DNA from: GCA-2683135 sp964507445
Lineage (GTDB): Bacteria > Planctomycetota > GCA-002687715
Direction of reading: 5' to 3'
Length of the DNA stretch: 64,000 nt
Assembly: GCA_964507445.1 (NCBI GenBank)
Contig: CAZDQF010000017.1
Location: 46,647 to 110,646, forward strand
Position 1 is the stretch's first letter, and each line of letters starts with the position of its first letter. The notes under the pieces were generated by a model. It had not been told where the DNA came from. It did not search any database and worked only from the letters and a program-made list of their open reading frames with translations. The translations under genes and the position numbers were made by a program. Below are positions 39,668 through 48,279 of this stretch, piece by piece.

Positions 39668-41890
39668 GTGACCGCCCGCAACGGCATCCTCGTCCTCGCC
39701 CTGTTGACCGCCCTGTGCAGCGGCCAGGAGGTCTCCTTCAATCGTCAGGTCCTGCCGATCCTGTCGGAGAACTGCTTCCCCTGCCACGGACCGGACCCCA
39801 CCACCCGGGAGGCCGGGCTGCGTCTCGATCAACGGGTCGCCGCCACCTCCATGGGTGAACGCGGCGCGGCGGTCGCCCCCGGCGACCCGGACGCCAGCCT
39901 CCTGATCCGACGCATCACCGCCACGGACCCGGCGGTCATCATGCCTCCCCCGGGCAGCCACAAGGAGCTGAGCGACCTCCAGCGGCAGACCCTGCGCCGG
40001 TGGATCTCGGAGGGGGCCCCCTATGAGCAGCCCTGGGCCCTCGTCCCCCCACGACGCACCCCCGCCCCCGCCGTCCGCGATCAGGCCTGGTCCTCCGCTC
40101 CCCTCGACCGTTGGCTGCGCGCCCGCATGGAACGCGAGGGGGTGAACCCGGCCCCGCCCGCCCCGCGACAGACCCTCATCCGTCGGCTCTCCCTCGACCT
40201 CACGGGCCTCCCGCCGTCACCGGCGCAGGTCAGGGAGTTCCTCGAGGACACCCGCGACGGCGCTTACGAGGCCCTCGTGGATCGGCTCCTGGCTTCGCCC
40301 CACTACGGCGAACGCCTGGCCATGTACTGGCTGGACCTGGTGCGCTACGCCGACACCGTGGGGTACCACGGAGACCAGGAACACCACATCGCGCCCTACC
40401 GGGACTGGGTCATCGACGCGTTCAACGCGGACATGGGCTTCGACCGGTTCACCATCGAACAGCTCGCCGGCGACCTCCTGGAGCAACCGAGCCCGCAACA
40501 GCTGATCGCCACCGGCTACAACCGGGTGCTGCAGACCACTCACGAGGGAGGCGCCCAGGCGAAGGAGTACCTGACCATCTACGCCGCGGACCGGGTGAGG
40601 AACTTCGGTCAGGTGTGGCTCGGCGCGACCACGGGCTGCGCCCAGTGCCACGACCACAAGTACGACCCGTACACCACTCGGGACTTCTATCGCCTGGCGG
40701 CGTTCTTCGCGGACATCGAGGAGAAGGGGGACTTCGCCGGGAGCCCCAACTCCTCTCCCACCAAGCGGCCGCCGGAGATGGTCGTGGACGAGGCGTCCGG
40801 ACGACGCAGCATGATCACCCGGGCCCGCAAGGAGCCGCGCACGGTGCGCGTCCTCCCCCGCGGCGACTGGCTGGACGAATCAGGGGAGGTGGTGACCCCT
40901 CAGGTGCCGTCCTGCTATGAGCCCCTGGAGGAAGGGCAGGGACGGCTGACCCGCCTCGACCTGGCCCGATGGCTCGTCTCGGGAGAGCACCCGCAGACCG
41001 CCAGGGTCCTGGTCAACCGCCTCTGGTACCTGGTCTTCGGGGACGGCATCAGCCGGACCCTTGACGACCTCGGGGCCCAGGGAGAGCCGCCGACCCACCC
41101 CGAGCTCCTGGATCACCTCGCCATCCGGCTGGTGGAAGCGAGGTGGAGCCTCAAGACCGTGATCAAGGAGCTGGTCATGTCCCGGGCCTACCGGCAGTCC
41201 TCCAGGGCGGCCCCGGACGAGCTCCGCAGGGACCCGGAGAACCGGCTCTACTCGCGGCAGGGCAGGTGGCGCCTGCCAGCGGAGATGATCAGGGACAACG
41301 CCCTCACGGCCGCCGGCCTGATGGTCTCCCGCGTCGGCGGAGACAGCGTCCGTCCCTACCAACCCGCCGGGCTCTACCGGCACATGAACTTCCCCCCGCG
41401 CAAGTACAAGGTCGACCAGGACGATCGGCAGTGGCGTCGCGGCGTCTACATGCACTGGCAGCGCATGTTCCTCCACCCCATGCTCCTGGCCTTCGACGCC
41501 CCCACACGGGAGGAGGGCTGCGCCCGTCGCGCCGTATCCAACACGCCTCGAGCAGCGCTCACGCTGCTGAACGACCCCACCTTCGTCGAGGCCGCCCGAC
41601 ACCTCGCCGCTCGTTGCGCACGGGAAGGGGACACGGATCGGCGACGGCTGCGGCGCATGTTCAGCCTCGCCACCGGGCGGCTGAGCATGGAGGAACGGGA
41701 GGAAGAGGTCCTGCTCGGCCTCCTGAGGCGTCACCGGGAGGCCTACGGACGAGCCCCTAACGCGGCGGCGGCCCTGCTCGCCGTCGGAGTCAGCCCCGCC
41801 CACACCGGACCGGACACGGCCGACCTGGCGGCGTGGACATCCGTGGCCCGCACCATCCTCAACCTGGACGAGACGATCACGAGGCGATGA
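39668..41890 (+). CDS. PSD1/planctomycete cytochrome c with DUF1549 and DUF1553
   Basis: A 740-residue secreted protein of the planctomycete-expanded family. After a signal peptide (GTG start, MTARNGILVLALLTALCSGQ) comes a PSCyt1 cytochrome domain with haem site CFPCH near residue 37. DUF1549 follows (ILIRRLSLDLTGLPPS-like segment ~165, LASPHYGERLAMYWLDLVRYADT), containing a second CxxCH (GCAQCHDHKYDPYT). DUF1553 is at the C-terminal end (LARWLVSGEHPQTARVLVNR). It is shorter than many relatives. It overlaps the DUF1501 gene by ATGA, the standard partner. Biochemical role is unknown in the family; polysaccharide metabolism is often proposed. Confidence 0.92.
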   Translation: MTARNGILVLALLTALCSGQEVSFNRQVLPILSENCFPCHGPDPTTREAGLRLDQRVAATSMGERGAAVAPGDPDASLLIRRITATDPAVIMPPPGSHKELSDLQRQTLRRWISEGAPYEQPWALVPPRRTPAPAVRDQAWSSAPLDRWLRARMEREGVNPAPPAPRQTLIRRLSLDLTGLPPSPAQVREFLEDTRDGAYEALVDRLLASPHYGERLAMYWLDLVRYADTVGYHGDQEHHIAPYRDWVIDAFNADMGFDRFTIEQLAGDLLEQPSPQQLIATGYNRVLQTTHEGGAQAKEYLTIYAADRVRNFGQVWLGATTGCAQCHDHKYDPYTTRDFYRLAAFFADIEEKGDFAGSPNSSPTKRPPEMVVDEASGRRSMITRARKEPRTVRVLPRGDWLDESGEVVTPQVPSCYEPLEEGQGRLTRLDLARWLVSGEHPQTARVLVNRLWYLVFGDGISRTLDDLGAQGEPPTHPELLDHLAIRLVEARWSLKTVIKELVMSRAYRQSSRAAPDELRRDPENRLYSRQGRWRLPAEMIRDNALTAAGLMVSRVGGDSVRPYQPAGLYRHMNFPPRKYKVDQDDRQWRRGVYMHWQRMFLHPMLLAFDAPTREEGCARRAVSNTPRAALTLLNDPTFVEAARHLAARCAREGDTDRRRLRRMFSLATGRLSMEEREEEVLLGLLRRHREAYGRAPNAAAALLAVGVSPAHTGPDTADLAAWTSVARTILNLDETITRR

Positions 41891-43266
41891 TGGATCGACG
41901 GTTGTTTCTCAATCAAGCGGGCTTCGGACTCGGCGCCGCCGCCGTCCACTTCCTGGGCGGGCGCCCGGCTCCAGGCCTGATCGGGCGCAAGCCCGCCCGC
42001 GCACGGCGTGTCATCTTCCTCTGCATGGCCGGGGGCCCCTCGCAGCTCGAGACCTTCGACTACAAGCCGGAGCTCCAGCGTCGAGACGGCGAGCCCATGC
42101 CGCCGTCCTTCACCGCGAACCAGCCGATCGCACAACTCCAGGGTCAGAAGCTGCGCATCCTGCGCCCCCTGGCGAAGTGGGGGCGCTACGGTGAGTCAGG
42201 TCAGACCATCTCCCACTGGTTGCCCTGGACCTCCCGCCTGGCGGACGACATCGCCATCGTCCGCTCCATGACCACCACCCAGATCAACCACGACCCCGCC
42301 CACACGGTCATGAACACCGGCACCGCCATCTCCGGGCGCCCCTCCATGGGCTCCTGGATCCAGTACGGGCTCGGCACCGACACCCACGACCTCCCGGGGT
42401 TCGTGGTGCTGACCTCCGCCAAGGGCCGGAACCCGCAGCCCATCGCCGCCCGGCAGTGGCACTCCGGGTTCCTCCCATCCCGCTTCCAGGGAGTGGAGTT
42501 CCAGTCCAAGGGGGACCCGGTCCACTACCTGTCGAGCCCGCCCGGAGTGACCAGCGATCGGCAACGGGATGTGGTGGACGCCGTCAACAGGCTCAACGGG
42601 CTGCGCAACGAGGTCGAGCAGGACCCGGAGACCGCGGCTCGCGTCGCCCAGTACGAGCTGGCGTTCCGCATGCAGGCCAGCGTCCCCGGCCTCGCCGACT
42701 TCTCGGACGAACCCTCCGAGGTCCTGGACATGTACGGGATCAAGGGGATGGACGGCAGCTACGGGGCCAACTGCCTGCTGGCGCGGCGTCTGGCGGAGCG
42801 CGGGGTGCGCTTCATCCAGCTCTATCACCGGGGATGGGATCATCACGGCGACCTGGATCGCTGGATGAAGGTCTGCTGCGGCGCCACGGACCAACCCACC
42901 TGGGCCCTGGTGACCGACCTCAAGCGCCGCGGCCTGCTGGACGACACCCTGGTGGTGTGGGGCGGCGAGTTCGGACGCACCCCCATGTTCCAGGGCAAGG
43001 GCAAGACGCCGGGCCGCGACCATCACATCAAGGGCTTCTCCATGTGGCTGTGCGGCGGCGGCATCCGGGGCGGGGTCACCCACGGCGCGACGGACGAGCT
43101 CGGCTACCACGCGGTCGAAGACGTGGTCACCGTCCACGACCTCCACGCCACCATGCTCCACCTGCTCGGCATCGACCACCAACGGCTGACCGTCAAACAC
43201 CAGGGCCTGGACATGCGCCTGACCGGAGTGGAGCCCGCCCGGGTGGTGCGCGAGATCATCACCTGA
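41887..43266 (+). CDS. DUF1501 secreted protein (sulfatase-like fold, Tat-type signal)
   Basis: About 459 residues, starting with MMDRRLFLNQAGFGLGAAA, a Tat-like RRxFL signal. DUF1501 landmarks: RRVIFLCMAGGPSQLETFDYK, MGSWIQYGLG, GWDHHGDL, VVWGGEFGRTPM and KGKTPGRDHHIKGF. The fold belongs to the alkaline phosphatase/sulfatase superfamily. The start ATG lies within the stop of the PSD1 gene, so the pair is translated together. Function unknown; the gene pair is abundant in Planctomycetota and is good taxonomic evidence. Confidence 0.93.
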   Translation: MMDRRLFLNQAGFGLGAAAVHFLGGRPAPGLIGRKPARARRVIFLCMAGGPSQLETFDYKPELQRRDGEPMPPSFTANQPIAQLQGQKLRILRPLAKWGRYGESGQTISHWLPWTSRLADDIAIVRSMTTTQINHDPAHTVMNTGTAISGRPSMGSWIQYGLGTDTHDLPGFVVLTSAKGRNPQPIAARQWHSGFLPSRFQGVEFQSKGDPVHYLSSPPGVTSDRQRDVVDAVNRLNGLRNEVEQDPETAARVAQYELAFRMQASVPGLADFSDEPSEVLDMYGIKGMDGSYGANCLLARRLAERGVRFIQLYHRGWDHHGDLDRWMKVCCGATDQPTWALVTDLKRRGLLDDTLVVWGGEFGRTPMFQGKGKTPGRDHHIKGFSMWLCGGGIRGGVTHGATDELGYHAVEDVVTVHDLHATMLHLLGIDHQRLTVKHQGLDMRLTGVEPARVVREIIT

Positions 43267-43296
43267 TCTCCTCCCCTGGGGCCGCAGGCCGGCGAC

Positions 43297-44712
43297 TCAG
43301 GTCAACTCGCGGAGCAACCCACGCAGGGCGCGCTCCGCGGCGTCGGGCTCCCGTCCCTTCATCACGTCCTTGATGAGCCGCCGCAGTTCGCGGTCCATGG
43401 AAGCCCGCAGCCCTCCGTCCGCCACGGACACCACACCCTGCTTCGGCGACCCATCCTGCCCGCAGGTGAGGACGTCGGAGCGGGCGTGGGCACGGTCCCG
43501 GATCGCCGCGTGGTGTACCAGGGCCCGGTCGAGCACCATCCAGGCGAAGCGGGGGCTGGTGGCGGGCCCCATGGCGAGGAAGCGGCCGGTGTCGCCCGGG
43601 AAGAACGCGCGGGCGAGCCTGCTGCTCTCCCCCCAGGAACGGGCGACCCGCGTCCCGCCGAAGAAGCCCGCGACGCCGCCCGTCGCCGCACCCACGGCCG
43701 CCCCCGTCAAGAAAGACAGGCCTCCGGTCATGGCGTCGATGGCCCCGCCGATGGCCGCACCCCAGGCGGCTCCGTACTGGGACAGCTGCCGACGGGTCAG
43801 GCCGAACGCCCGCCAGCTCTCCTCCGAGAACAGGTCCGTCTCATGCATCCCGAGGGCCTGCTCTGACCGCCTCACCTGACGGTGCCGGTAGATCCCCTCC
43901 ACCTCGGTCCGCGCGCTCTCCTCGTGATCTCGCAGCCCCTCCAGGTACGCCCGCTCCAGAGCCTGGCGATCAGCGTCCGTGGCGGCCCCATCGAGGCGCC
44001 GGCGCTCCACGTGCCCGAGGACGCGCGCCATGAGCTCGGCGATCACCGCGGCGGAGCGATCCCGGAAGGCCTCCCGCTCTTCGCGCATGAAGCCGACGGC
44101 GGCGTCCAGGTCCCGGCGCCAGTCCTCCCGCAGGTCCCGGAAGCTCTCCAGCAACCGCACCCGGTCGTCGAAGCCGGCGCCCTGAGCGTCGAAGGTCCTG
44201 ACCACGTTGAAGAACTGCTCCAGGTAGGGGCGCCAGGCCTCCGCGCAGTCCCGCTCCCGGGTCTGGTTGATGAGCGCCATCCCCGCCCGGCCGGTCCAGC
44301 GCAGGATCTCCATCTCCGCCTCGTTGGATGGCTGCGGAGGACCGGACGCGTCCACCACGTACAGGACGCTCGCTCCGTCCAGGATCGGCTCCAGGAGGCG
44401 CACCTCGTCACGAAACCGCGCCTCCCCGCGGTGCTCCTCAACGAAGGAACGCACCACGTCCGGGTGATCCACGGCGGAGACGGAGCGGCTCCGCATCCAC
44501 TTGAGCGCGGCGCGGGCTTCCTGGAACCCCGGGGTGTCGATGACGCGGAACAGCACCCGGTCACCCGCTGCGAAGGCGTACTCCCCGCTCCGAGCCGTGG
44601 TCCCGGGGTCCGCGGAGATGGGGACTTCCGGGTTCTCCGCCAAGGTCGCCACGATGGACGACTTGCCCTGGTTGACGTTTCCCACGACGACAAAGGCCGG
44701 CCCGTCGCTCAT
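43297..44712 (-). CDS. DUF3482-family GTPase
   Basis: A 471-residue protein with an N-terminal Ras-like GTPase: P-loop GNVNQGKSS (residues 11-19) and G3 DTPG (59-62). The usual NKxD is replaced by NQTRERD, so nucleotide specificity may be relaxed. The C-terminal half matches DUF3482, including a glycine-zipper membrane-like stretch (GAAIGGAIDAMTGGLSFL and GAAVGAATGGVAGFFGG). It overlaps the DUF2868 gene by ATGA. These two families are regularly encoded together, which suggests a membrane GTPase complex. Role unknown; a membrane-stress or transport-related function is only inference. Confidence 0.87.
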   Translation of the reverse strand: MSDGPAFVVVGNVNQGKSSIVATLAENPEVPISADPGTTARSGEYAFAAGDRVLFRVIDTPGFQEARAALKWMRSRSVSAVDHPDVVRSFVEEHRGEARFRDEVRLLEPILDGASVLYVVDASGPPQPSNEAEMEILRWTGRAGMALINQTRERDCAEAWRPYLEQFFNVVRTFDAQGAGFDDRVRLLESFRDLREDWRRDLDAAVGFMREEREAFRDRSAAVIAELMARVLGHVERRRLDGAATDADRQALERAYLEGLRDHEESARTEVEGIYRHRQVRRSEQALGMHETDLFSEESWRAFGLTRRQLSQYGAAWGAAIGGAIDAMTGGLSFLTGAAVGAATGGVAGFFGGTRVARSWGESSRLARAFFPGDTGRFLAMGPATSPRFAWMVLDRALVHHAAIRDRAHARSDVLTCGQDGSPKQGVVSVADGGLRASMDRELRRLIKDVMKGREPDAAERALRGLLRELT

Positions 44713-46265
44713 GCCGTGACCTCGTCGATCCTCAGGTAGGGATCACCCTCGTCGGCCACGCGAGCGGCCCACGCGTCCCCCTCCGCCTGATCAGGACCCG
44801 CCCACCGGTCACCGTCCCTTCTGACCAGCGACACCACCAGCTGGGCCCGGGCCCCGAGGCCGTCCCGCAGCTCCCGGAGGAAAGAGAAGATCTCCCGCGT
44901 CGGCTGCACGCCCACCTCCACGGCGACCACGACCATGGTCACGCCGGCCTCCGCCAGGACCCTGATGGCGTCATCGTCCGCGTCCAGGTCAGGGCCGCCG
45001 GCGACGACCACGGGCTCCACCACACGATCGAATCTCCGCTGCACCACGTCAGGGAGCCCCGCGACTCCCTCCGCCAACCGGCCCCAGGTCACGAGGCCCA
45101 CGGCGCTGGAGACCGGCGGCGCCGCGGCCTCACGTCGCCCGGCCCGGCCCTTCCGACGCCCCCGCGTCGAAGCGCGCACCTGGTCCGGGTCCGGCCCGGT
45201 CCAGCCCGCCGTCGGCGGCAGCAGGCGCTCATACAGCCGTTGGAAGGCGGCGTGGTCCAGGGAGGTGGTGGCCAGGGATCGCTGCACCCGCCAGCGCCCC
45301 AGGGAATAGGCCACCACCCGTGGCAGCAGCCCCCAACAGATCAGGGCCGCCACCAGGAACCGCCACCACTGACCGGCCCAACGCCGGACCTCGTCAGGGT
45401 CCGCGCCGTCACCGACGAACCGACCGCCCCCTCTCCGCACCCACTGGCTCTGCTCGATCACCTCCGGCGACGGCACCGCATGGGAGACGCACCAGGACCA
45501 CGGCGTCGCCACCACGTCGAGGACCGCGCGGACATCCTCCGCGTCCGTGTCCAGGGTGGTGCTCCAGGAGAACTCCAGGTCCGTGAAGCTGACGAGGGCC
45601 AGGGACGTCACCAGGGCGGCGCCGTTGAACACCACCCCGAGCCGTTGCGCCATGGAGAAGAGCAGCCAGCGCTCCACGTCGCCGTACAGCCGCACCCCGG
45701 CCCCAGCACGCAGCTCCGGCGGGCCGTCGTCCGGGGTCTTGAGGACCCGGTCCACCCACCGCGTGCGGCTGGCCCACACCACCAGCCCCTGCACCCAACC
45801 AACGGCGAGGGACGCCCCCAGGGCCCGACGCACGGACATGAGGCAGACCATGAGCACCAGCAGCAACGCCTGCAGCAGCACGAACACCGCCATGAAACCG
45901 AACACGTTGACCGGAGTGCCGCCGTCGTAGGCGAGGGCAGCGCTCGCGGCGCCGGCCCCCGCGACCGCCGACAGGATCGTCAGGACCCAGCCCACGACCC
46001 GGTATCCGCGCACCACCCGGGCCCCGGGCAACGGCGCCACCTTTCGCCGCAGGCGCTCCACCCAACCCACCGCCAGGAAGCGACGGATGCCCAGGTCGTG
46101 CTCCACGCCGCGCCGGAGCTCCGTCAGGTCCGAAGGGGAGTCGCGCAGCAGCTCCCGTCCGAGGGCGCGGTCGCGATCAAGGAGCCTGGCCCCCTGACCG
46201 TCGCGGAGGGCCGCGTCGTCCCGCTTCAGCTGGGTCTCGATGTCTATGAGGTCCGCGAGGCGCAT
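44709..46265 (-). CDS. DUF2868 membrane protein
   Basis: A 518-residue partner of the DUF3482 GTPase. The N-terminus (MRLADLIDIETQLKRDDAAL) is typical. Two hydrophobic helices are near residues 92-112 (VVGWVLTILSAVAGAGAAS) and 121-142 (FGFMAVFVLLQALLLVLMVC); further helices are near 215-235 and 315-335. The C-terminal ~130 residues look soluble. Coupled by a 4-base overlap to the GTPase. No catalytic motif seen. Confidence 0.85.
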   Translation of the reverse strand: MRLADLIDIETQLKRDDAALRDGQGARLLDRDRALGRELLRDSPSDLTELRRGVEHDLGIRRFLAVGWVERLRRKVAPLPGARVVRGYRVVGWVLTILSAVAGAGAASAALAYDGGTPVNVFGFMAVFVLLQALLLVLMVCLMSVRRALGASLAVGWVQGLVVWASRTRWVDRVLKTPDDGPPELRAGAGVRLYGDVERWLLFSMAQRLGVVFNGAALVTSLALVSFTDLEFSWSTTLDTDAEDVRAVLDVVATPWSWCVSHAVPSPEVIEQSQWVRRGGGRFVGDGADPDEVRRWAGQWWRFLVAALICWGLLPRVVAYSLGRWRVQRSLATTSLDHAAFQRLYERLLPPTAGWTGPDPDQVRASTRGRRKGRAGRREAAAPPVSSAVGLVTWGRLAEGVAGLPDVVQRRFDRVVEPVVVAGGPDLDADDDAIRVLAEAGVTMVVVAVEVGVQPTREIFSFLRELRDGLGARAQLVVSLVRRDGDRWAGPDQAEGDAWAARVADEGDPYLRIDEVTA

Positions 46266-46279
46266 GGGATGGGCCCATT

Positions 46280-47545
46280 CTAATCAGGTCGCGACGCGAC
46301 CGACGCGCCGCTGGACCCGGACCGCTGAATCCAGGACAGCGCCGCCATCAGACACGCCGCGCCGCCGACCAGGGCCAGCAGGCCCCCGTAGTCAAGGACG
46401 TTGAGGAGCGGCCCTCCGAGGGCCGCGCCCCCCGCGTGAGAGAGCGCCATGGCCATGAACACGACCCCTGTGGCGCTCCCTCGGCGATCACGGTGGCTCT
46501 CGCGCATGGACATGGCGTAGCACGCCGGCATGATCCCCCCCGCCGCCACACCCGCCACCAGTCGGCAGCCGAGCAAGGCACCGTAGCTGGTGACCATCGC
46601 CTGGGCGCCGTAGCTGAGGCCGAGCCCCAGGGCGCAGAGGCTGAAGACCCGCCGCGGGCCGGTCCCCTCCACCATGCGTCCCCAGAGGGGCGCCGCCAGC
46701 AGCAGCACCAGCGCCTCCGCGCTGAACAACCAGCCGACCCCGGCGCGCTCCCCACCCACCTCCTCCACGTAGCGGGCGAAGCTGGGATTGACGCTCGCCA
46801 CGAGGGCGCGGACCACCACCACCAGCAGCAGGAGCTTCACCAGCGACCGTAGCCCCATCACGTAACGGAGGTCCTCTCGCAGGGCCCTGACGGCGCCGGG
46901 CAGGGAGAACCGGCTGGTCGTCGGACGCGGCTCCTCACGGACCCACAACAGCACCGCCAGGAACCCGGCGACGGCGAGGCCGGCGCAGATCGGGAAGACG
47001 TCGGCCATGTCGCCCGAGGCGGCGATGATCCCGCCCATGGCGTATCCGGACACCGCCCCCGCGTGCATGGCGCTCTGCAACAGGCCGGCCACCACGCCCT
47101 GCCGGTTCACCGGAGCCTGCACGGAGACCAGGGTGATGGAGGGAGGGACGTACCCGGAGAACAACCCCTGGAGGAGGCGCAGCCCGAGCAGCTCCCAGGG
47201 TGTGCGGACGAACGACATCAGGCCCACGAAGAGGGCGATGGCGCCGACGCCCCTCAGCACCATGGCCTTGCGGCTGTAGCGGTCCCCGATCCCACCCCAC
47301 ACCGGTCCCATGAGCGCCGCCATCACAGGCGCCGCGGCCACCAGGACCCCCGTCCAGATGTTCCGCGTCACCGGGTCCGTGATCCCCAGGTCCTCGACGA
47401 TGTAGGTGAGGAACGGGACCATGGCCCACATGCCGGTCGCCGTCACCCAGACGGCGAACCAGAGCGTGATGAGGGAGCGTTTCCAGTCGGGAGACGAGCG
47501 CAAGGGCGATGCTAACCAGGGGCCTGACGGGATTCCCGAACGCAT
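46280..47545 (-). CDS. major facilitator superfamily transporter
   Basis: About 421 residues with some 12 hydrophobic helices. The MFS inter-helix motif appears as GPVWGGIGDRYSRKAMVLRG after helix 2 and, degenerate, as PLWGRMVEGTGPRRVFSL in the second half. LQGLFSGYVPPSITLVSVQAP is typical of drug-efflux (MdtG-like) members. I place the start at the ATG 47545 (MRSGIPSGPW), since the frame above it runs into the divergent surE start; a TTG at 47503 is also possible. Substrate unknown. Confidence 0.85.
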   Translation of the reverse strand: MRSGIPSGPWLASPLRSSPDWKRSLITLWFAVWVTATGMWAMVPFLTYIVEDLGITDPVTRNIWTGVLVAAAPVMAALMGPVWGGIGDRYSRKAMVLRGVGAIALFVGLMSFVRTPWELLGLRLLQGLFSGYVPPSITLVSVQAPVNRQGVVAGLLQSAMHAGAVSGYAMGGIIAASGDMADVFPICAGLAVAGFLAVLLWVREEPRPTTSRFSLPGAVRALREDLRYVMGLRSLVKLLLLVVVVRALVASVNPSFARYVEEVGGERAGVGWLFSAEALVLLLAAPLWGRMVEGTGPRRVFSLCALGLGLSYGAQAMVTSYGALLGCRLVAGVAAGGIMPACYAMSMRESHRDRRGSATGVVFMAMALSHAGGAALGGPLLNVLDYGGLLALVGGAACLMAALSWIQRSGSSGASVASRPD

Positions 47546-47579
47546 TGCGCAACCGCCGCGTTTCCTCAAGATGACGCCC

Positions 47580-48269
47580 ATGCGGATCCTGCTGACCAAC
47601 GACGACGGCATCGACGCGCCGGGATTGAGCGCCCTGCGAACGCTGCTCGAGAACCACCACCCCACGGTGGTGGCCCCTGACCGCCAGTACTCAGCCTGCG
47701 GTCATCAGGCCACCGCTCACGCCACCATCCCCGCGGAGGAACGGAGCGACGGCGAGTGGTGTGTCTCCGGCACCCCGGTCGACTGCGTCCGGCTCGGGCT
47801 CACCACCTTCGACCCCGAGGCGGAGGTCGTCGTCTCGGGCATCAACCCGGGGGCCAACCTCGGCGTCGACCTCTACATGTCCGGGACGGTGGCGGCTGCG
47901 CGGGAGGCCGCGTTCATGGGCAGGAAGGCCATCGCTCTCTCCCATTACCGGAGCAAGGCGGGCCCGTTCGATTGGGAGGCGGCGGCGCCCCGGGTCCGAC
48001 CGGTGTTGGAGGACCTGCTGGCGCGAGCCCACGAACCGGGGACCCTGTGGAACGTGAACCTGCCCCATCTTCTGGATGGCGGCGCCGCGCCCCCGGTGGT
48101 CGAGTGCCCACCGGACCCGGCCCCCCTCCAGGTGTCCTTTGAGCGGAAACCGGAAGGCTGGCTCTATGCCGGGGACTACCACCAACGCGCCCGCACCCCC
48201 GGCCACGACGTGGACGTGTGCTTCGACGGCAACATCGCCGTGTCCCTCATCACCGTGGGCGGAGGCTGA
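47580..48269 (+). CDS. surE: 5'/3'-nucleotidase SurE
   Basis: A 229-residue nucleotidase. The N-terminus MRILLTNDDGIDAPG contains the metal-binding DD. VVAPDRQYSACGH, GTPVDCVRLGL and VSGINPGANLGVDLYMSGTVAAAREA are all canonical. An ATG three codons earlier (47571) could also start translation. It hydrolyses nucleoside monophosphates and exopolyphosphate in stress metabolism. It lies divergent from the MFS gene with only a short gap and is convergent with the antiporter gene 10 bases away. Confidence 0.95.
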   Translation: MRILLTNDDGIDAPGLSALRTLLENHHPTVVAPDRQYSACGHQATAHATIPAEERSDGEWCVSGTPVDCVRLGLTTFDPEAEVVVSGINPGANLGVDLYMSGTVAAAREAAFMGRKAIALSHYRSKAGPFDWEAAAPRVRPVLEDLLARAHEPGTLWNVNLPHLLDGGAAPPVVECPPDPAPLQVSFERKPEGWLYAGDYHQRARTPGHDVDVCFDGNIAVSLITVGGG

Positions 48270-48279
48270 AACGGCCAGG

